Shown here piece after piece: positions 1 through 5,383 of a DNA stretch of 10,916 bases. The position numbers and the translations under genes are program-made. The DNA comes from an uncultured bacterium. GTDB taxonomy: Bacteria; Cyanobacteriota; Vampirovibrionia; Gastranaerophilales; Gastranaerophilaceae. The first letter of the stretch is position 1. Every line of letters begins with the position of its first letter. Below the pieces are notes generated by a model, which was given only the letters and a program-made list of their open reading frames with translations, had not been told where the DNA came from and searched no databases. The stretch spans positions 1-10,916 of the forward strand of contig URHD01000063.1 of NCBI GenBank assembly GCA_900547585.1. The letters are read 5' to 3'.

Positions 1-112
1 AATTCCCAGCCAGCCCCGCAGAGTCATAACCTCTGTATTCAAGCTTGCTCAAACCGTCCAATAAAATCTTAACTACCGGCTTTGAGCCCACATATCCTAC
101 TATTCCGCACAT
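1..112 (-). CDS. glmS: GlmS, glutamine-fructose-6-phosphate aminotransferase, N-terminal fragment
   Basis: Only the first 37 codons are present; the gene runs off the left edge. The product makes glucosamine-6-phosphate from fructose-6-phosphate and glutamine, the first step towards UDP-GlcNAc for peptidoglycan and other envelope polymers. The visible protein starts MCGIVGYVG and continues to LEYRGYDSAG, the hallmark N-terminus of the class II glutamine amidotransferase domain of GlmS. Cys2 becomes the catalytic N-terminal nucleophile once Met1 is removed, and RGYDSAG belongs to the glutamine site. The start at 112 is supported by AGAGGA (complement of 121-126), 8 nt upstream. No glmS ribozyme core is recognisable in the leader. 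The isomerase domains lie outside the window, so intactness cannot be judged. Confidence 0.93.
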   Translation of the reverse strand, partial: MCGIVGYVGSKPVVKILLDGLSKLEYRGYDSAGLAGN

Positions 113-233
113 ATAATATTTCCTCTGATTAGCTATATAAAATATAATAATGAGTATTTTACTTTAAAAACCCTTTTTTGGGTAGGTGAAGAAATTAATT
201 TTATATTAAGATTTTATGTTTTGATGGTCTTGC

Positions 234-317
234 GTAAAGATAATGGTATATTCATTTTTCTAGCTCGATTCGCTATCGCTCATAGGCGTCGAAAAATGAA
301 TATACCATTATCTTTAC
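234..317. repeat. Perfect 27-bp inverted repeat with 30-nt loop
   Basis: The arms 234-260 and 291-317 are exact reverse complements over 27 bases, separated by 30 bases. Each arm is AT-rich (the left begins GTAAAGATAATGG), while the loop is GC-richer and contains a smaller hairpin, CGAT-TCGCT-ATCG. Transcribed from either strand, this would be one very stable stem. No target-site duplication is visible at the flanks and no coding capacity exists. A small non-autonomous element of MITE type, or a structured non-coding element, are both possible. Confidence 0.9.
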
Positions 318-432
318 TTTTTTTAGAAAGTAAGACTTCCGAGAAATTTGTTTATTAAAATATTGCAAAGAATTGTAAATATTGCCGTCTTTTTTCTAAA
401 GTTTTCCAAAAAGCATGCCGATAACTAAAATG

Positions 433-452
433 TGAATCGAAAGTGTGATTCA
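433..452. promoter_or_regulatory. Inverted repeat TGAATC-N8-GATTCA upstream of the 52-codon gene
   Basis: TGAATC (433-438) and GATTCA (447-452) form a perfect dyad 13 nt before the AGGAGGT ribosome site of the small gene. The position would suit an operator or a leader hairpin. Dyads this short also arise by chance, so function is a guess. Confidence 0.3.
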
Positions 453-478
453 ATAGTCAACTAATAGGAGGTCACTTC

Positions 479-637
479 GTGATAGCAAAAAACAGGTATT
501 ATGGCATTGATTATGAAGAAGGACTGGAGGAGTTGCAAAACGAACTCGCCGAATTCAAAATGATGTTCAACGAAAAAAACTGTTTCAAAATGAAAAAAAA
601 GGAGAAAAAATTCAGAAATAAACCCGTTTACGAATAG
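479..637 (+). CDS. Small charged protein of 52 residues, unknown function
   Basis: A GTG start lies 6 nt after a full AGGAGGT ribosome site (466-472), followed by 52 codons and TAG, with an intrinsic terminator 28 nt later. That combination is the main reason to call it a gene. The protein begins MIAKNRYYGIDYEEGLEELQ, has a probably helical, acidic and Leu-rich middle (residues 13-26), and ends in a Lys-rich tail (about residues 39-48). There is one Cys, at residue 35. It has no signal peptide, membrane segment or motif that I recognise. The coding strand runs rightwards, away from glmS, and two terminators isolate it from the membrane protein gene downstream, so it looks like a monocistronic unit. 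Confidence 0.72.
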   Translation: MIAKNRYYGIDYEEGLEELQNELAEFKMMFNEKNCFKMKKKEKKFRNKPVYE

Positions 638-665
638 AATTTTATAAAAACTGAATAGATAATAG

Positions 666-692
666 AAAGCGGTTCTTGATGGGCCGCTTTTT
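666..692 (+). terminator. Intrinsic terminator after the 52-codon gene
   Basis: AAAGCGG (666-672) pairs with CCGCTTT (684-690) and the hairpin runs into TTTTT. G-U pairs can extend the stem inwards. It lies 28 nt after the stop codon of the small gene, on its strand. Confidence 0.75.
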
Positions 693-721
693 GTATTAGG
701 TTTTGAGGGAATGCTCACCGC

Positions 722-755
722 AACGCCCATCTTCGGATTTTGGCGGGCGTTTTTT
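722..755 (+). terminator. Second rightward intrinsic terminator
   Basis: AACGCCC (722-728) pairs with GGGCGTT (745-751) and is followed by further Ts to 755. No T run appears on the other strand, so it acts rightwards. It stands in series with the terminator at 666-692 and shields the next promoter from read-through. Confidence 0.75.
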
Positions 756-797
756 GGGGGGTAAGTCGGGAGAACTATATCAACAGGCTTTTTGATG

Positions 798-806
798 TGG
801 TATAAT
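798..806 (+). promoter_or_regulatory. Extended -10 promoter TGG-TATAAT
   Basis: A consensus TATAAT (801-806) carries an upstream TGN element (798-800). No good -35 is seen at 17 bp, as is usual for extended -10 promoters. Transcription would start near 813, giving the membrane protein-miaA message a leader of about 150 nt that contains the 28-bp repeat and both hairpins described below. Confidence 0.6.
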
Positions 807-822
807 CATCTCAAAATTATTA

Positions 823-850
823 TGTCCGAGAAAAGTTCGCGATAAGGAAC
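823..850 (+). repeat. 28-bp dispersed repeat, copy 1
   Basis: This 28-base stretch (core CCGAGAAAAGTTCG, ending AAGGAAC) recurs at 10866-10893 in the same orientation with one difference (C840 versus T10883). The identity stops on both sides. Here it is non-coding and forms the left half of a stem-loop. Confidence 0.85.
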
Positions 851-936
851 GAAGTGACGTGAACGAACTTTTTGAGTGACGATTAGAAAAGGTGAGCCTT
901 GGGCGGTTCGCGTAGGCGAATCGACTAAGGCGACAC
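831..936 (+). other. Structured leader of two hairpins ahead of the membrane protein gene
   Basis: The first hairpin pairs AAAAGTTCG (831-839) with CGAACTTTT (864-872). The second is a longer stem broken by internal loops: GTG 892-894 with CAC 934-936, GCCTT 896-900 with AAGGC 927-931, CG 904-905 with CG 922-923, and TTCGC 907-911 with GCGAA 916-920, capped by GTAG. Both lie between the promoter at 798-806 and the start at 966. This may be a cis-acting leader, or a repetitive extragenic palindrome that happens to sit there; the second copy of the 28-mer favours a repeat family. No known riboswitch class is recognisable. Confidence 0.6.
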
Positions 937-965
937 TAGATTAGATTTCAACGGGGATTTTTTAA

Positions 966-1772
966 ATGATTATAAAACAGGCATTCAAGGTAACAAAAGA
1001 TAATATAATTCTGGCACAGCCGCTGGTTTTGTACCTTGTTGTTGTCAGCCTGACCTCCGCAGGGCTTTCGAGAGTGCCTGCTTCAGCGGTTTTCTGGGTA
1101 TTTTTCGGCGCAAATATCCTTTTGTCCACGGCATTTTTTGCCGGCTGGTTCTATATGTGCGCTAAAACAGTCGAACATGAAAAAACCGAATACAAATCCC
1201 CCGAGGAAAAAAGCATTGCGTCTGTAAAACTGATAAAAAACTTTTTCCCGGGCGTGGGCGAATACTTTTTGTCCGTTACCTCGGCGATTTTGCTTTATAC
1301 GGGCATTTTTGCGATAATTCTTTACCTTGCATTCAAGGCGGGTACGCATTTTATCCCGAATCCTTATATAAATTTTGCAAAAATAATGGCAGCCCAGACA
1401 CCCGCACAAATGCAGGATTATATAATGACCCTGACGCCCGTTCAGGGAAAGCTTTTGAACCTGTGGTTTATGTATATGGGCGGTGTTTCCTTTGTTTATA
1501 CGTTTTTGACGATGTTCTGGTTCCCCGCGCTGATTTTTGACACAAAAAATCCGTTTGCGGCGTTCTGGAAAAACCTGAAATTCATCTTTAAAAACTTCTT
1601 TGGCTCGCTGGGAATCGTCGCTTACCTTTATTTTATGAATTTTATTGTTTCCGGAATCAATGCTGTTTCCGGCGTGAATATTGTGCTTTCGATTATCTCG
1701 CTCGTAATCACATTTTACTTCATGACATATTGCCTTGTTTTGATATTCTTGTATTATGGCGAAAAAAGATAA
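966..1772 (+). CDS. Six-helix integral membrane protein, unknown function
   Basis: This 268-residue protein is strongly hydrophobic. Predicted helices by inspection lie at about residues 14-35, 41-66, 99-124, 163-191, 211-235 and 237-265. A charged loop (67-98) follows helix 2 and a partly polar loop (125-162) follows helix 3. There is no cleavable signal peptide and no catalytic motif that I recognise; the layout resembles broad families of six-helix bacterial membrane proteins of unknown role. The start follows GGGGA (953-957) by 8 nt. The end overlaps the start of miaA by 17 nt in another frame, so the two are very likely co-transcribed and translationally coupled. This says nothing certain about function, since miaA has varied neighbours. 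Confidence 0.82.
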   Translation: MIIKQAFKVTKDNIILAQPLVLYLVVVSLTSAGLSRVPASAVFWVFFGANILLSTAFFAGWFYMCAKTVEHEKTEYKSPEEKSIASVKLIKNFFPGVGEYFLSVTSAILLYTGIFAIILYLAFKAGTHFIPNPYINFAKIMAAQTPAQMQDYIMTLTPVQGKLLNLWFMYMGGVSFVYTFLTMFWFPALIFDTKNPFAAFWKNLKFIFKNFFGSLGIVAYLYFMNFIVSGINAVSGVNIVLSIISLVITFYFMTYCLVLIFLYYGEKR

Positions 1773-2676
1773 AGTAGTTGCAATAGTAGGCCCGACAGCT
1801 TCGGGGAAAAGCGCCCTGGCGGTTTGGGCGGCGCAAAAGCTCGGCGGGGAAATAATTTCGGCTGATTCAAGGCAGATTTATAAGGAATTTGACATCGCAT
1901 CCGCAAAACCCTCTGAAAACGAAAAATGCGGGGTTTCGCACTATATGATTGACGTTGTAAACCCCGATGAGGAGTTCAGCGTGGCAGATTTTACGCGCAT
2001 GTCGAATGAAATTATCAAAGAAATCACGGCAAAAGGGAAAATCCCCATCGTTGCAGGCGGTACGGGGCTTTATTTTCGGTCACTTTTGCAGGATTTTGAT
2101 ATACCGGAAGTTCCGGCAAATAAGGAATTGCGCGACGAATTGAATCAACTTGCCCAAAATGAGGGCGCAACGGCTGTTTACCGGATTTTAGAACAACTTG
2201 ACCCTGAACTTGCAAAAAAAATCCATCCGAATAACACAGTAAAAATCATCCGTGCAATCGAGGTCACAAAAGCTCTGAATATCCCCATGTCACAGGCTCA
2301 GGGCAAAAAAGAAGCGCCTTATGACGTTCTATGGCTCGGTTTGAACGCGAAAAACCGCGATTTTCTTTATGAAAAAATCAACAAGCGGGTTGAAAAAATG
2401 ATAGAAAAAGGGCTGTGGGAAGAGGCAAGCAGGCTATTTGAAAAATACGGAAAAACCGACCTGCTTATGGGCACAATCGGCTATCAGGAACTTTATTCGT
2501 GCATTTTCGAGGGCGCAAATCGGGCGGAAGCAATTGAAAAAATAAAACAAAATACCCGCCGCTACGCAAAACGCCAGCTGACCTGGTTTCGGGCGAATCA
2601 AGAGATGAACTGGCTTGAGATTGAGGGCGATGTGATTGCGCAGGCTGAAAAAATACTTGAGAATCACGATTTTTAG
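1756..2676 (+). CDS. miaA: MiaA, tRNA dimethylallyltransferase
   Basis: MiaA transfers the dimethylallyl group of DMAPP to N6 of A37 in tRNAs that read codons starting with U, the first step of ms2i6A formation, which stabilises codon-anticodon pairing. The 306-residue protein has the normal family length. It shows the P-loop GPTASGKS (residues 12-19), DSRQIY (37-42), whose Asp is a catalytic candidate, GGTGLY (101-106), and the C-terminal block NTRRYAKRQLTWFR that binds tRNA. The start lies inside the end of the membrane protein gene and has no good ribosome site of its own, so coupled translation is likely. The Cys tRNA of the window (anticodon GCA, reading UGY codons) is of the type MiaA modifies. 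The next gene is convergent. Confidence 0.96.
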   Translation: MAKKDKVVAIVGPTASGKSALAVWAAQKLGGEIISADSRQIYKEFDIASAKPSENEKCGVSHYMIDVVNPDEEFSVADFTRMSNEIIKEITAKGKIPIVAGGTGLYFRSLLQDFDIPEVPANKELRDELNQLAQNEGATAVYRILEQLDPELAKKIHPNNTVKIIRAIEVTKALNIPMSQAQGKKEAPYDVLWLGLNAKNRDFLYEKINKRVEKMIEKGLWEEASRLFEKYGKTDLLMGTIGYQELYSCIFEGANRAEAIEKIKQNTRRYAKRQLTWFRANQEMNWLEIEGDVIAQAEKILENHDF

Positions 2677-2719
2677 CCGCAAAATTCCATTTCGCAACTT
2701 CAGTTAGCCGCTTTTATCG

Positions 2720-4234
2720 TTAATTGCCGAGCAGATTCAACCCGTTGAAAATGGCTTTTACATTGGCTTTTATGGTGCTTTCATCTTTTGCCCTTGAGAT
2801 AACAGTGTTTCCGTTTTTGTCCTCAAAATGAATAACAGTCATCGCTATAGCACCGGAGCCAAACAATTCGCCGTCAATCGCTGATTGTTTGTAATTTACG
2901 AGTTTTTGAGCAAAACCTGCTTGCTTCAAAGCATCCAGACAAGCGTCAACAGGCCCGTTGCCTTTGCCATCAAGCTCAAAATATTCATCTTTGTGGAAAA
3001 ACTTAAGATTGAATACGTTTTCAGCGAGTTTCTCAAAGCTTACAAGTCTGAAATCGCCTTTTACGTTGTAGATTTTGTCAAAATAAATATCCAGAATGTT
3101 ACGAACAGGCAGTTCTCCGACTTTTTCCGCAGCTTCTTTAACAAACGGCGTAATTCGCACGGCTTCCTGCACAGTAACGGGATAACCGGCATCTTTGATA
3201 ATCTCGAAAATCGCTGTTTTGCCCGACTGGCTTGTGAATCCGATTTTTTCGTCGTCTTTTCTGCCGATGAGCGACGGATGAATTGCACGGTATGCGCCTT
3301 TTTCCATATCTTTGGTTTTGATTGCACCATCTTGATGGATTCCGCTTCTGTGAGCAAGCGCCTGCGGCCCTATCAGGGGGGCAAGTTCAGGGATTTTTAC
3401 ATGTGACATTTCCGAAACCACCAGCGCCAGCTCGTAAATTTCGTCCAGCTTCAATGGTACGTTTACGCCGCAATTGTGCAGTGCAACGGCGACTTCGTAC
3501 ATGTTTGTGTTCCCTGCACGCTCCCCGAGCCCGTTGAGCGAACATTCAAGCTGTGTTGCGCCCGAAAAATAGCTTTCAACAGTCGATGCAGTTGCCATCC
3601 CCAGGTCATTGTGGCAGTGAACCGAGATAATTATGTCTTTTGGCAGTGCGTCATAGACCCGTTCGACGAGCGTAACGAAATTTTTCACCCTTTCGCGCTC
3701 AACTGTGTTCGGAAGATTAATCACGTGTGCGCCGGCGTTTACAACATCTTTGAGCGTTTCGATTACGTAGTCGATATTCTCCGCGCAGTCGCCGAAATGC
3801 TCGATTGAGAACTCAATTTCCCCGTTTTCGGGCAGTTTTTCTTTTGCAAACGCAACTGCTTCCACTGCGAGCTTTCGGACTTCGTGCGGTTCCTTGTTCA
3901 GAACGTATTTCATGTTAAAAGGGCTCATCGCAATAAAAGTGTGCAATCTTGGCTTTGCGCAATGCCGGATAGCTTCAATTCCTTTTAAAATATCCTTTTC
4001 AACCGTTCTTGCGAGCGCTGAAATGACTGTATTTTCCGGAGCAATTTCCGCAAGTCTGCTGCAAGCCTGAAAATCAAGCTCGGAAGATGCCGGAAATCCG
4101 ACCTCAATCCCCTGTACGCCAAAATCGACAAGTTTATTAAAAATGAGTTCTTTTTCTGACAGATTCCACGGTTTTTTCAGGGATTGATTCCCGTCGCGCA
4201 GGGTAATGTCGTAAAAAAACGGTTGTCTTGTCAT
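2720..4234 (-). CDS. leuA: LeuA, 2-isopropylmalate synthase
   Basis: The enzyme condenses acetyl-CoA with 2-oxoisovalerate to 2-isopropylmalate, the committed step of leucine synthesis. With the start at 4234 it has 504 residues, close to the family norm. Motifs are LRDGNQ (12-17), the metal-binding HCH of SVHCHNDLG (His206, His208), NGLGERAGN (234-242) and HRSGIHQDG (295-303). The C-terminal leucine-sensing domain carries GNGPVDACLDAL (424-435), so feedback inhibition by leucine is expected. The frame extends 10 codons upstream to 4264, but only the Met at 4234 has a strong ribosome site. Homocitrate or citramalate synthase are relatives; the overall motif set favours LeuA. No other leu gene lies in the window. 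Confidence 0.9.
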   Translation of the reverse strand: MTRQPFFYDITLRDGNQSLKKPWNLSEKELIFNKLVDFGVQGIEVGFPASSELDFQACSRLAEIAPENTVISALARTVEKDILKGIEAIRHCAKPRLHTFIAMSPFNMKYVLNKEPHEVRKLAVEAVAFAKEKLPENGEIEFSIEHFGDCAENIDYVIETLKDVVNAGAHVINLPNTVERERVKNFVTLVERVYDALPKDIIISVHCHNDLGMATASTVESYFSGATQLECSLNGLGERAGNTNMYEVAVALHNCGVNVPLKLDEIYELALVVSEMSHVKIPELAPLIGPQALAHRSGIHQDGAIKTKDMEKGAYRAIHPSLIGRKDDEKIGFTSQSGKTAIFEIIKDAGYPVTVQEAVRITPFVKEAAEKVGELPVRNILDIYFDKIYNVKGDFRLVSFEKLAENVFNLKFFHKDEYFELDGKGNGPVDACLDALKQAGFAQKLVNYKQSAIDGELFGSGAIAMTVIHFEDKNGNTVISRAKDESTIKANVKAIFNGLNLLGN

Positions 4235-4240
4235 TTTTTG

Positions 4241-4247
4241 CTCCTTT
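4241..4247 (-). promoter_or_regulatory. Ribosome binding site that fixes the leuA start
   Basis: On the minus strand AAAGGAG lies 6 nt before the ATG at 4234. The longer alternative start at 4264 has no such site, and the extra residues are polar and lie outside the family motifs, so 4234 is preferred. Confidence 0.8.
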
Positions 4248-4304
4248 TTATCAGCCTGTTTCATTCATATTAGCTTTTTACGCGGTAGCGCGCAAGTTTT
4301 TAAA

Positions 4305-4310
4305 ATTATA
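4305..4310 (-). promoter_or_regulatory. Probable -10 of leuA
   Basis: A consensus TATAAT reads leftwards here, about 70 nt before the leuA start; the -35 is poor. The leader contains a small hairpin, CGCG-CTAC-CGCG (4281-4292), but no Leu-codon leader peptide or attenuator that I can see. Confidence 0.45.
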
Positions 4311-4355
4311 CAACTGTTTATAGACATAATCATATTTCAAATACGAAAAAGAATC

Positions 4356-4384
4356 TTGACGGTTTGATTTGTTGTTGTTAAACT
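4356..4384 (+). promoter_or_regulatory. Candidate promoter of the tRNA Pro-Gly-Cys unit
   Basis: TTGACG (4356-4361) is separated by 17 nt from TAAACT (4379-4384): a 5/6 match to the -35 and a 4/6 match to the -10. Transcription would begin near 4391, so both leader units before tRNA-Pro would be in the precursor RNA. Confidence 0.45.
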
Positions 4385-4454
4385 TTAAATACTTTGAAAA
4401 GATTCAATGTTGCTCTTTGAAAATCAAAAAAGGATACATTCAGCAGCCCGAAAA

Positions 4455-4551
4455 GATGGCGCAGCTTGACTCTGCCGGGCAAACGATTGAGTATCGTTTG
4501 CGAGAGGAAGCCCAATAGGTCACTGCCATCGATAGTCAGGGCAAATATTTC
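4455..4551 (+). repeat. Leader unit 1 of tRNA-Pro (degenerate copy)
   Basis: This unit aligns with the next one at a period of about 102 bp. It begins GATGGCGCAGCTTG, a form of the tRNA-Pro 5' end with two bases missing. It then has the hairpin GCAAACGAT (4479-4487) with ATCGTTTGC (4493-4501), enclosed by CTCT/AGAG. The second hairpin and the anti-D-arm segment are eroded. It looks like the older copy. Confidence 0.85.
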
Positions 4552-4655
4552 CGGGATGTGGCGCAGCTTGACTCTGCCGAGCAAACGATTAAGTATCGTT
4601 TGTGAGAGGAAGCACCGTAGGTGCGCTGCCAATCGATAGGCCTGAAATAATTAAA
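4552..4655 (+). repeat. Leader unit 2 of tRNA-Pro
   Basis: The unit opens with a 19-nt exact copy of tRNA-Pro nt 1-19 (4552-4570, matching 4656-4674), including the complete 5' strand of the acceptor stem. Hairpin 1 pairs GCAAACGAT (4581-4589) with ATCGTTTGT (4595-4603), enclosed by CTCT/AGAG. Hairpin 2 pairs GCACC (4612-4616) with GGTGC (4620-4624). The stretch AGGTGCGCTGCCAA (4619-4632) is complementary to the tRNA D-arm region TTGGTAGCGCACCT (4672-4685) over 14 bp with one G-U. Hairpin 2 and the D-arm pairing share bases and exclude each other. An AT-rich linker leads to the tRNA. Confidence 0.85.
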
Positions 4656-4729
4656 CGGGATGTGGCGCAGCTTGGTAGCGCACCTCGCTTGGGACGAGGG
4701 GGTCGCACGTTCAAATCGTGTCATCCCGA
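4656..4729 (+). tRNA. tRNA-Pro (anticodon TGG)
   Basis: The acceptor stem CGGGATG/CATCCCG has 7 of 7 pairs. The D-stem is GCGC/GCGC, the anticodon stem CCTCG/CGAGG with loop CTTGGGA (anticodon 4690-4692), and the T-arm GCACG-TTCAAAT-CGTGT. The discriminator is A and CCA is not encoded. It is the first of three tRNA genes in this transcription unit and the one preceded by the duplicated leader units. An anticodon with U34 can read several Pro codons. Confidence 0.95.
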
Positions 4730-4808
4730 GTTTTTTGGCAACTGCGTTGAAGAAACCTTTTCTGAATAGTGATTTCCTGCCGAAACAGGGCGGGTTTGAC
4801 AAAAATAA

Positions 4809-4883
4809 GCGGAAGTAACTCAATGGTAGAGTACCTGCCTTCCAAGCAGGCTGTTGCGAGTTCGAGCCTCGTCTTCCGCTCCA
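4809..4883 (+). tRNA. tRNA-Gly (anticodon TCC)
   Basis: The acceptor stem GCGGAAG/CTTCCGC pairs fully. The anticodon stem is CCTGC/GCAGG with loop CTTCCAA (anticodon 4841-4843). The T-arm is GCGAG-TTCGAGC-CTCGT, then discriminator T and an encoded CCA (4881-4883). The 79-nt spacer from tRNA-Pro has no leader unit of the kind seen before Pro and Val. Confidence 0.95.
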
Positions 4884-4947
4884 TTTATAAAATAGTTAAA
4901 AGACGGCTTTCATCGGAACTGTGGGAGCGTTTTTTATTAAAATAAGC

Positions 4948-5018
4948 GGCGGCATGGCCAAGTGGTAAGGCAGAGGCCTGCAAAGCCTTTATCCCCAGTT
5001 CGAATCTGGGTGCCGCCT
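4948..5018 (+). tRNA. tRNA-Cys (anticodon GCA)
   Basis: The acceptor stem GGCGGCA/TGCCGCC is complete. The anticodon stem is GAGGC/GCCTT with loop CTGCAAA (anticodon 4980-4982), and the T-arm is CCCAG-TTCGAAT-CTGGG. The discriminator is T and CCA is not encoded; a T-rich run follows, so the CCA-adding enzyme is needed. It is the last gene before the terminator at 5029. Confidence 0.95.
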
Positions 5019-5028
5019 TTTATAGATT

Positions 5029-5054
5029 AAAGACCTCGATTGAGGTCTTTTTTT
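5029..5054 (+). terminator. Terminator of the tRNA Pro-Gly-Cys unit
   Basis: AAAGACCTC (5029-5037) and GAGGTCTTT (5042-5050) form a perfect 9-bp stem with loop GATT, followed by TTTT. It lies 10 nt after tRNA-Cys and separates this unit from the tRNA-Val unit. Confidence 0.92.
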
Positions 5055-5188
5055 AGTATCTTGTTCTTTTGTCTATGAAGACGTTGCAACAGGTCAGTAT
5101 TGCGTACGAATATGAATGGGGTACGGCTTTTATAACCTAAGATTAATTTTTTTGTATTATTCAGTATATAAATCTCATTTTTAGTATT

Positions 5189-5218
5189 TTGAAAATAAAA
5201 TGTTTATGATAATATAAA
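5189..5218 (+). promoter_or_regulatory. Promoter of the tRNA-Val unit
   Basis: TTGAAA (5189-5194) and TATAAA (5213-5218) are 18 nt apart in very AT-rich sequence. Initiation near 5225 would put nearly all of the two leader units, about 160 nt, in the tRNA-Val precursor. The stretch from the terminator at 5054 to this promoter shows nothing else. Confidence 0.55.
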
Positions 5219-5219
5219 T

Positions 5220-5308
5220 TTGTAAGCGAGGTTTACAAATTCCGATTCGTAGCGCAGGATGCGCTCCAACTCGGTGAAAAACGAATAAAATATGGGCGGT
5301 TGGCGCCC
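5220..5308 (+). repeat. Leader unit A of tRNA-Val
   Basis: Hairpin 1 pairs TTGTAAGC (5220-5227) with GTTTACAA (5231-5238), loop GAG. Hairpin 2 pairs AGCGCA (5251-5256) with TGCGCT (5260-5265). An imperfect anti-D-arm segment (5258-5270, one base missing) and an AT-rich linker follow. The unit ends with a 13-nt sense copy of the tRNA-Val 5' end, GGGCGGTTGGCGC (5294-5306). From 5236 to 5306 it matches unit B with two substitutions and one indel. Confidence 0.88.
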
Positions 5309-5383
5309 TTGTGAGCGAAGCTCGCAAATTCCGATTCGTAGCGCAGGATGCGCTACCAACCCGGTGAAAAATGAATAAAATAT
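5309..5383 (+). repeat. Leader unit B of tRNA-Val
   Basis: Hairpin 1 pairs TTGTGAGC (5309-5316) with GCTCGCAA (5320-5327), loop GAA. Relative to unit A one A-U pair has become G-C by a double change, and two more pairs changed compatibly. Hairpin 2 pairs GTAGCGCA (5338-5345) with TGCGCTAC (5349-5356). The same 3' arm lies in GATGCGCTACCAAC (5347-5360), a perfect 14-bp complement of the tRNA-Val D-arm region (5398-5411). An AT-rich linker leads directly into the tRNA. Confidence 0.88.

Larger units (their letters stand above)
113..478. other. Intergenic stretch between glmS and the 52-codon gene
   Basis: No protein-coding gene is supported in these 366 bases. The part next to glmS (113-230) is very AT-rich and probably holds its leftward promoter, but no single -10/-35 pair stands out. 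A short minus-strand hairpin of the form ACCC-A6-GGGT followed by a T run lies at about 165-183; it is too small to call a terminator. The main object is the 27-bp perfect inverted repeat at 234-317. Closer to the small gene there is a 6-bp inverted repeat at 433-452. Confidence 0.6.

Noticed and set aside
113..233. glmS ribozyme or riboswitch in the glmS leader
   Set aside because: No recognisable ribozyme core or cleavage-site context is present in the leader.
461..730. Minus-strand frame of 89 codons
   Set aside because: It is the reverse of the 52-codon gene and its terminator; the plus strand has the ribosome site, the start and the terminator.
2677..2719. Bidirectional terminator between miaA and leuA
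   Set aside because: The 43-nt gap holds two direct copies of AGCCGC but no inverted repeat that forms a convincing stem.
4265..4310. Leucine attenuator before leuA
   Set aside because: The leader is short, has no Leu-rich leader peptide and only one small hairpin without a T run.
4455..4655. Decayed tandem tRNA-Pro copies or attachment sites of an integrated element
   Set aside because: The units match only the tRNA 5' end and lack any anticodon arm or T-arm remnant. No integrase or foreign genes lie nearby. Recombination at the tRNA remains possible as an origin but is not supported as a current element.
4796..4801. Consensus TTGACA just before tRNA-Gly as a promoter
   Set aside because: The matching -10 would fall inside the tRNA gene, so initiation could not yield the tRNA.
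4378..4823. Two open minus-strand frames of 84 and 95 codons over the tRNA-Pro and tRNA-Gly region
   Set aside because: They are antisense to two tRNA genes and the tandem leader units; their apparent internal repeats come from the DNA repeats, and no ribosome site supports them.
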